Source: Bacteroidales bacterium UBA7258 (GTDB lineage: Bacteria; Bacteroidota; Bacteroidia; Bacteroidales; UBA932). Taken from it: 64,000 nt of DNA. Below are positions 59,124-64,000 of the stretch, piece by piece. The stretch lies in the NCBI GenBank assembly GCA_002472565.1, contig DKSK01000015.1, positions 1 to 64,000 on the forward strand. The letters run 5' to 3'. Made by a program: the position numbers and the translations under genes. The notes under the pieces were generated by a model that saw nothing but the letters and a program-made list of their open reading frames with translations, was not told the origin of the DNA and ran no database searches. Position 1 is the first letter of the stretch. Every line of letters begins with the position of its first letter.

Positions 59124-60842
59124 ATGATCTTGCAGATACTAACCCTCTTCGGCGCCTTGGCGATGTTCCTTTACGGAATGTCCCTGATGAGCAACGGGCT
59201 TCAGAAACTGACGAGCTCCGCCACCCGCAGAATGATGAATCTCATGGTCAAAGGCAGGTTCAGCCAGATTCTGTCAGGCTTCGGAATCACCTCGGCAGTG
59301 CAGTCCTCATCGGCAACCAAGGCTATGGTCGTCACCAGCGTCGGAGCCGGAATGCTCACCCTCTCCCAATCAGTCGGCGTCATCATGGGGGCCAACATCG
59401 GCACCACCGTAACTCCTTGGCTCATAACGTTTTTAGGAATAACATGCAAGCTTCAGAGAATCAGCTTTCTCATCCTCGGCGTAGGCTTTGTCTTTGAGAT
59501 GATGAGAAAACCGACTTATAAGAGCATCGGAGAGATGGTCATCGGGATTTCGCTCATCTTCCTCGGCCTTCTCTACCTCCAGAGGACGATGACGGACCTG
59601 AACGAAGAGGCCGGCCTGCTGTCGGTCATCGAAGCATGGTCCAGCCATGGAGGCGTATCCGCTGTGATCTGTCTCGCAATCGGCTTCTTCCTTTCCATGA
59701 TTCTCCAGTCCTCGGCGGCGGCGATCGTTGTCACTGTCGTAGCCTACTCCATGGGCTGGATGCCTTTTTCCATGGGGCTGGCCATGGTGCTCGGAGCCAA
59801 CTTCGGCACGACGATCAATGTCCAGCTGGCCGCCAAGAACGCCAGCTACGAGGCTCGTCAGGCAAGTCTTATTTACTTGCTGTTCAATGGGATAGGCCTT
59901 GTAATTTTTCTCATCCTTTTCAGGCCTTTTACCCTTCTTATCGGGGCTCTGATCTCGCTTTTCGGCGGGGTCAATCCAGTGTCGGCGCCTTTCATCGCCG
60001 GAGCCATTCCTTCATCCATGGCCGGGTGCTATGGTATATGCATGGGGCACACAGTATTTAACATACTTGTTACGCTTATTCTGGTCTGGTTTACGGACAA
60101 GCTGGTGGCTATCGTCTCCAAACTCGTGAAGAAGCAGGAGAACGGAGAAGTCAACAGGCTTAAGTTCATTAGTCCTGGAAAAGTCGGAACCGCGTCCATT
60201 TCGATCCAGCAGGCCATCAACGAGGTCGTTAATTTCGGAGAAGTCTGCCATGAAGGTTTCGCCTACGTTTCCCTCGCTCTCCACGAGCAGGACTCGGATA
60301 AGTTTGAGGAATACAGGATGAAACTTGTCAGTTACGAGGAAATTACAGACAAGATGGAGGCCGAGATCGCCAGTTTCCTTAATGAGGTAACCACCTCTAT
60401 TGAGCTAAGCATAACAGAAGCCGAAGAGGTCAAGGTGATCTATAGGATAATAGGAGAACTCGAAAGCCTCGGAGATTCGGAAGAGAATTGCAGCCGCATC
60501 CTCGAGCGCGAAAGACTCCACAACCATAAGTTCGATGATAAGAACGTCATGAAAATCGACATGCTCATCTCCAAAGTCAACACGGCCTTCGAGGTGATGA
60601 ACGCCAATCTAAAGACGGCCGCTAAAGGCTCTCTGCTCTTGTCCATTTCTAACGCTTACCAGGCGGAAGACAACATCAACAAGATGAGGGCTGATCTGAG
60701 GCAGCAGGCCATAGACCAGATAGAAAGACGCTCGGGCAATTATCAGAGCGCCAACTATTTCCTCGACATGATCAATGAGCTGGAGGCCATGGGCGATTTC
60801 ATGATAAATGTTTCGCAGTCCATCGTGAGTGACCAGGCATAA
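59124..60842 (+). CDS. Na/Pi cotransporter family protein with a PhoU-like domain
   Basis: Inner-membrane sodium-coupled phosphate transporter. The 572 residues start with a repeated PNaS membrane domain (about 1-335): the repeat units are visible as SGFGITSAVQSSSATKAMVV (first) and FFLSMILQSSAAAIVVTVVA (second), each with the QSSSA/QSSAA motif of the family. The C-terminal 200 residues (EVVNFGEVCHEGFAYVSLALHEQ onward) are a helical PhoU-like domain, which in other proteins regulates phosphate uptake. It leads a plus-strand run with rlmD, an antiporter gene and the cysteate synthase gene. Confidence 0.9.
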   Translation: MILQILTLFGALAMFLYGMSLMSNGLQKLTSSATRRMMNLMVKGRFSQILSGFGITSAVQSSSATKAMVVTSVGAGMLTLSQSVGVIMGANIGTTVTPWLITFLGITCKLQRISFLILGVGFVFEMMRKPTYKSIGEMVIGISLIFLGLLYLQRTMTDLNEEAGLLSVIEAWSSHGGVSAVICLAIGFFLSMILQSSAAAIVVTVVAYSMGWMPFSMGLAMVLGANFGTTINVQLAAKNASYEARQASLIYLLFNGIGLVIFLILFRPFTLLIGALISLFGGVNPVSAPFIAGAIPSSMAGCYGICMGHTVFNILVTLILVWFTDKLVAIVSKLVKKQENGEVNRLKFISPGKVGTASISIQQAINEVVNFGEVCHEGFAYVSLALHEQDSDKFEEYRMKLVSYEEITDKMEAEIASFLNEVTTSIELSITEAEEVKVIYRIIGELESLGDSEENCSRILERERLHNHKFDDKNVMKIDMLISKVNTAFEVMNANLKTAAKGSLLLSISNAYQAEDNINKMRADLRQQAIDQIERRSGNYQSANYFLDMINELEAMGDFMINVSQSIVSDQA

Positions 60843-60857
60843 GCAAAAATAAGGAGA

Positions 60858-62282
60858 ATGGGAAAAAATAAAATAGATCTGACCCTGGAGAATGTGGTGA
60901 TCGAGGATGTCGCCGCCGAAGGGAAAGCTCTCGCGCATATAGACGGCGCGGTACTTTTCGTAGAATTCGCCGTACCCGGAGACATCGTTGACGTAAGAGT
61001 CACTAAGAAGAAAAAGAATTATATGGAAGGCTTCATCCTCAGGATTGTCAAGCCTTCGGAGAAACGTCTGGAACCTTTCTGCTCCCATTTCGGAGTCTGT
61101 GGCGGCTGCAAATGGCAGCCGCTTCCTTATGAGATGCAGCTTGAGGCAAAAACCAGACAGGTGGAAGATCAGCTCGTAAGGATCGGCCACCTCGACATTC
61201 CGGGAGTCTCCCCTATCCTTCCTTCGGAGAAAACCACTTTCTACCGCAACAAACTGGAATTCAGTTTCTCCGACAAAAGATGGATTCTCAAAGGTGAAGA
61301 TCCTGAGTCTATTCCGGAGAATGACCGCATGGGACTCGGCTTCCATGTCGGCAAGTTTTTCGACAAGGTGCTGGACATCAAGCAATGTTTTCTCCAGAGC
61401 GAGCCTTCAAACCAGATCAGGCTCTTCGTCAAGGATTTCGCCGTATCCCACGGCCTGTCCTTCTATGACGTGAGGGAAAACACCGGCCTGCTCCGCAACA
61501 TGTTCGTCAGGAACAACCTGAAAGGCGACTTCATGGTGATAATCTGCTTCGCCCATGAAGACCCTTCATGCAAGCTGCTTCTGGACGCTCTCTCGAATGC
61601 CTTTCCGCAGATCACCTCTCTCTACTACGTCATTAATCCGAAACTCAACGACTCCATATCTGACCTGGACTGCATCCTCTACAAGGGTGAAGCCACGATC
61701 GAGGAGACCATGGAGGGACTTTCCTTCCACATCGGACCGAAATCCTTCTACCAGACCAACAGTACACAGGCATACAGGCTTTACACAGTAGCGAGGAACT
61801 TCGCCTCGCTCACAGGAGGAGAAACCGTCTACGACCTCTACACCGGTACAGGCACGATAGCCCAATTCGTCTCATCAAAGGCCAAGAAAGTAATCGGCAT
61901 CGAATATGTGCCTGAAGCCATAGAGGATGCCAAGAGGAACGCCGCTGGAAACGGCATCACTAATTGCGAATTCTTCGCCGGCGACATGAAGGATGTCCTC
62001 AAACCTGCCTTTATCCAGGCTCACGGAAGGCCTGAGGTCATGATAATCGACCCTCCAAGGGCCGGGATGCATCCTGACGTAGTCAAAGTGATCCTCGAAG
62101 CCGAGCCTGAGCGCATCGTCTACGTAAGCTGCAATCCAGCTTCGCAGGCCCGCGACCTCGCCCTCCTTTGCGGAAAATACAAGATTACGGACGTGCAGCC
62201 TGTGGATATGTTCCCGCACACCCAGCACGTGGAGAATGTCGTCAGGCTGATAAAGTGTGCCTCCCCCACCTCGAATGATTGA
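60858..62282 (+). CDS. rlmD: 23S rRNA (uracil-C5)-methyltransferase, RlmD/RumA family
   Basis: Methylates a uridine in 23S rRNA using SAM and contains a [4Fe-4S] cluster. The 474 residues have an N-terminal TRAM domain (about 1-60), the cluster ligands Cys75, Cys81, Cys84 (CSHFGVCGGCKWQ) and Cys177 (DIKQCFLQ), the SAM motif YDLYTGTGTIAQF, and the catalytic Cys425 in VYVSCNPAS. Which uridine is modified is inferred: RlmD-like enzymes with the Fe-S cluster target U1939, but the RlmCD group overlaps. The start has AAGGAG six bases upstream, an unusually clear Shine-Dalgarno site for this phylum. It follows the Na/Pi gene by 15 bases. Confidence 0.9.
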   Translation: MGKNKIDLTLENVVIEDVAAEGKALAHIDGAVLFVEFAVPGDIVDVRVTKKKKNYMEGFILRIVKPSEKRLEPFCSHFGVCGGCKWQPLPYEMQLEAKTRQVEDQLVRIGHLDIPGVSPILPSEKTTFYRNKLEFSFSDKRWILKGEDPESIPENDRMGLGFHVGKFFDKVLDIKQCFLQSEPSNQIRLFVKDFAVSHGLSFYDVRENTGLLRNMFVRNNLKGDFMVIICFAHEDPSCKLLLDALSNAFPQITSLYYVINPKLNDSISDLDCILYKGEATIEETMEGLSFHIGPKSFYQTNSTQAYRLYTVARNFASLTGGETVYDLYTGTGTIAQFVSSKAKKVIGIEYVPEAIEDAKRNAAGNGITNCEFFAGDMKDVLKPAFIQAHGRPEVMIIDPPRAGMHPDVVKVILEAEPERIVYVSCNPASQARDLALLCGKYKITDVQPVDMFPHTQHVENVVRLIKCASPTSND

Positions 62283-62331
62283 CTCCAGGCTCGGTTGATA
62301 AAGTTACTCAATTAAATTAAATCAACATCAC

Positions 62332-63285
62332 ATGCTAATTCAAATCCTGATTGTCGTTGTAAGCCTTGTGTTCATAGTCTTGGGTGCCGACTGGCTTGTC
62401 GACGGGGCTTCCAGCATAGCCAAAAAGGCGGGAGTCAGCGAATTTGTCATCGGTCTCACCATCGTCGGCATGGGCACGAGTGCGCCTGAGATGGTTGTGA
62501 GTTTCATAGGAGCTATCCAGGGAAACGCCGATGTAGCTGTAGGCAATGTCGTAGGATCCAATATTTTCAACACTCTCTTAATCCTCGGAGTCACAGCTCT
62601 GATTCTCCCCCTGTACATGACGAAGTCAAACAGGCACAGGGACATTCCCTTGAACATCGGCGTAGTTCTGCTGCTCGCCATTCTCGGAATGACCAAAACT
62701 ATCTTCGGCTTCGGCTCGAACACTCTTACAAGACTTGACGGTCTTATCCTTCTTGTGCTTTTCGCCTCTTACATGTATTATTACTTTACCCATGATGAGG
62801 GCAAGGATGAAGAAGGCTCAGCCGGAAAGATCCACAAGGTATCAGTCTCCATCTTCATGGTCCTGCTCGGCCTGGCCTCCCTAGTTGTCGGCGGTCAATT
62901 CTTCGTAGGCTCGGCACAGAAGATTGCTAAGATGATAGGCATCAGCGACAAGGTCATTGCCATTACCGTCCTCGCAGGCGGAACATCTCTTCCTGAACTC
63001 GCGACCTGCGTAGTCGCCGCCTTCAAGAAGCGCTCCCAGATGGCCCTCGGCAACATCCTGGGCTCAAACATTTTCAACATCCTCCTTATCCTCGGAGGTT
63101 CCGCTCTGATTCACCCGCTCTCTTTCGCGAACATGAACCTGGTCGACATGGGAGTCCTCCTGCTGAGCGCCCTTCTGCTCTGGGCCTTTGCCTACACGCC
63201 TCAGCGCAACAAGCTCGACAGGGCTGACGGCCTCGTCTTCATCCTGATTTTCATTGCCTATATCTACATATTGCTGAATCATTAA
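62332..63285 (+). CDS. calcium/sodium antiporter, YrbG family
   Basis: Inner-membrane exchanger of the CaCA superfamily. The 317 residues show two homologous halves, each with an alpha-repeat motif: first GMGTSAPEMVVSFIGAIQGN with VGNVVGSNIFNTLLILG, second AGGTSLPELATCVVAAFKK with LGNILGSNIFNILLILG. Around ten hydrophobic spans are present, with a short charged loop between the halves (HDEGKDEEGSAGK). Length is normal. It lies 49 bases after rlmD in the same direction, so cotranscription is likely but not proven. Confidence 0.93.
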   Translation: MLIQILIVVVSLVFIVLGADWLVDGASSIAKKAGVSEFVIGLTIVGMGTSAPEMVVSFIGAIQGNADVAVGNVVGSNIFNTLLILGVTALILPLYMTKSNRHRDIPLNIGVVLLLAILGMTKTIFGFGSNTLTRLDGLILLVLFASYMYYYFTHDEGKDEEGSAGKIHKVSVSIFMVLLGLASLVVGGQFFVGSAQKIAKMIGISDKVIAITVLAGGTSLPELATCVVAAFKKRSQMALGNILGSNIFNILLILGGSALIHPLSFANMNLVDMGVLLLSALLLWAFAYTPQRNKLDRADGLVFILIFIAYIYILLNH

Positions 63286-63305
63286 AATATAAAACATAAG
63301 CTATC

Positions 63306-64000
63306 ATGTCTTTCAAACCTACAAGCTACCAGCTTCTAAACGTAAAGACTGGAAGGATCTTCAAAGATTCCGGCTGGGATCTCAAGGATCCTCAGAGTAG
63401 CGAGAATTCTCTCGTGAGGGCGGTCTACGCCAATAAGAAATTCACCCCGAGGAATGATCTCAAGGGGCTCTACAGATATGCGGAATGGCTGCCTGTACAG
63501 CGTACTCTGCGCCGCTCCCACGCGCCTGTGACCTACAAAAGCAAGGGCCTCGCGGGCATTCTTGGCCTGGAGAACCTCTATATCACCTTCTCCGGCTTCT
63601 GGAATAAGATCGGCGCCAAGATGGAGACCTGCTCCTTCAAAGAGACAGAGGCCTTCGGCGTCTGCTCCAGGATGAGCAAGAAGGAGAAGAAGATTCTCGT
63701 TGTAGAGTCTGCCGGCAACACGGCCCGAGCCTTCGCCCGCGTCTGCTCTGACAACAACATTCCTATCGTAATCTGCGTTCCGGAGGACAACTTCAGCGAC
63801 CTGTGGTTCCGCAGGCCACTCCGCTCCTGCGTCAAGATTATTGCGACTCCTCACGGCACCGATTATTTCGATGCCATCACCCTCGGCGAGAAACTCTGCG
63901 CCGACCCTCGCTATTTCTCAGAGGGTGGTGCCAAGAATGTAGCCCGCCGCGACGGAATGGGGACCACCCTGCTTTCCGCCGTCGAGGTCATCGGCAGGAT
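63306..64000 (+). CDS. cysteate synthase (5' part; gene continues past the window)
   Basis: PLP enzyme of the threonine-synthase fold that makes cysteate, by analogy from O-phosphoserine and sulfite. The ATG at 63306 opens 231 codons without a stop. Visible landmarks are SLVRAVYANKKF, the PLP lysine Lys112 in METCSFKETEAF, the asparagine loop ESAGNTARAF (134-143), ICVPEDNFSDLWF, and EGGAKNVARRDGMGTTLLS near the window end. I recognise this whole arrangement from Bacteroidota proteins annotated as cysteate synthase (about 430 residues). In related genera cysteate feeds sulfonolipid synthesis. A plain threonine synthase is the main alternative. It starts 20 bases after the antiporter gene. Confidence 0.85.
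   Translation, partial: MSFKPTSYQLLNVKTGRIFKDSGWDLKDPQSSENSLVRAVYANKKFTPRNDLKGLYRYAEWLPVQRTLRRSHAPVTYKSKGLAGILGLENLYITFSGFWNKIGAKMETCSFKETEAFGVCSRMSKKEKKILVVESAGNTARAFARVCSDNNIPIVICVPEDNFSDLWFRRPLRSCVKIIATPHGTDYFDAITLGEKLCADPRYFSEGGAKNVARRDGMGTTLLSAVEVIGR

Overview
The window is a 64 kb piece of a chromosome from a member of the Bacteroidales (Bacteroidota). The signs are a SusC/SusD outer-membrane pair, a DUF5686 barrel protein, a Bacteroidota-type LptD, a lipoprotein TamA (TamL), Rho with a long low-complexity insert, a PPi-dependent phosphofructokinase, a cysteate synthase, and promoters of the Bacteroidota form TTTG-N19..23-TAnnTTTG upstream of many genes. The species cannot be named from this. 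Coding density is high. I see no rRNA, tRNA, CRISPR array, insertion sequence or prophage, so this looks like core chromosome with one small accessory patch (about 16.3-18.7 kb).

Layout. 1-3.2 kb: mnmE (cut by the window start) and a DUF5686 protein. 3.3-9.7 kb: glutamine synthetase and a susC-susD pair with no glycan enzymes or dedicated regulator beside it. 10.0-14.5 kb: carAB behind a leader that ends in an intrinsic terminator. 14.6-18.7 kb: an exported esterase-like hydrolase, a PAP2 phosphatase, a DUF488 protein and two poorly known genes. 18.7-25 kb: rho, lptD and a divergent amidase gene. 25.2-28.8 kb: dnaA-pepD-rpe. 28.8-34.9 kb: birA divergent from the tight operon rsfS-ftsH-cdsA-psd-CNNM/CBS protein. 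34.9-44.3 kb: the six-gene operon ligA-yihY-rsh-Ig-like protein-barrel protein-ispG. 44.4-51.8 kb: a DUF362 ferredoxin-like protein, PPi-phosphofructokinase, a receiver/PPDK-N fusion and an intracellular GH13 amylase. 51.9-59 kb: a SpoU methyltransferase, arginine decarboxylase, tamL, rarA and a GNAT protein. 59.1-64 kb: Na/Pi cotransporter, rlmD, a Ca/Na antiporter and cysteate synthase (cut by the window end).

Themes. Several genes build or maintain the outer membrane (lptD, tamL, DUF5686, cdsA, psd, amidase, barrel proteins). Others serve the ribosome and replication (dnaA, ligA, rarA, rsfS, rlmD, mnmE, trmH). A third set covers nitrogen, arginine and carbamoyl phosphate (glnA, carAB, speA). 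No complete new defence or mobile system is visible. The observations most worth checking are the carA leader, the receiver-PPDK fusion protein, a 21-bp perfect palindrome at 16.8 kb, two separate 22-bp tandem duplications, and the symmetric birA/rsfS promoter.
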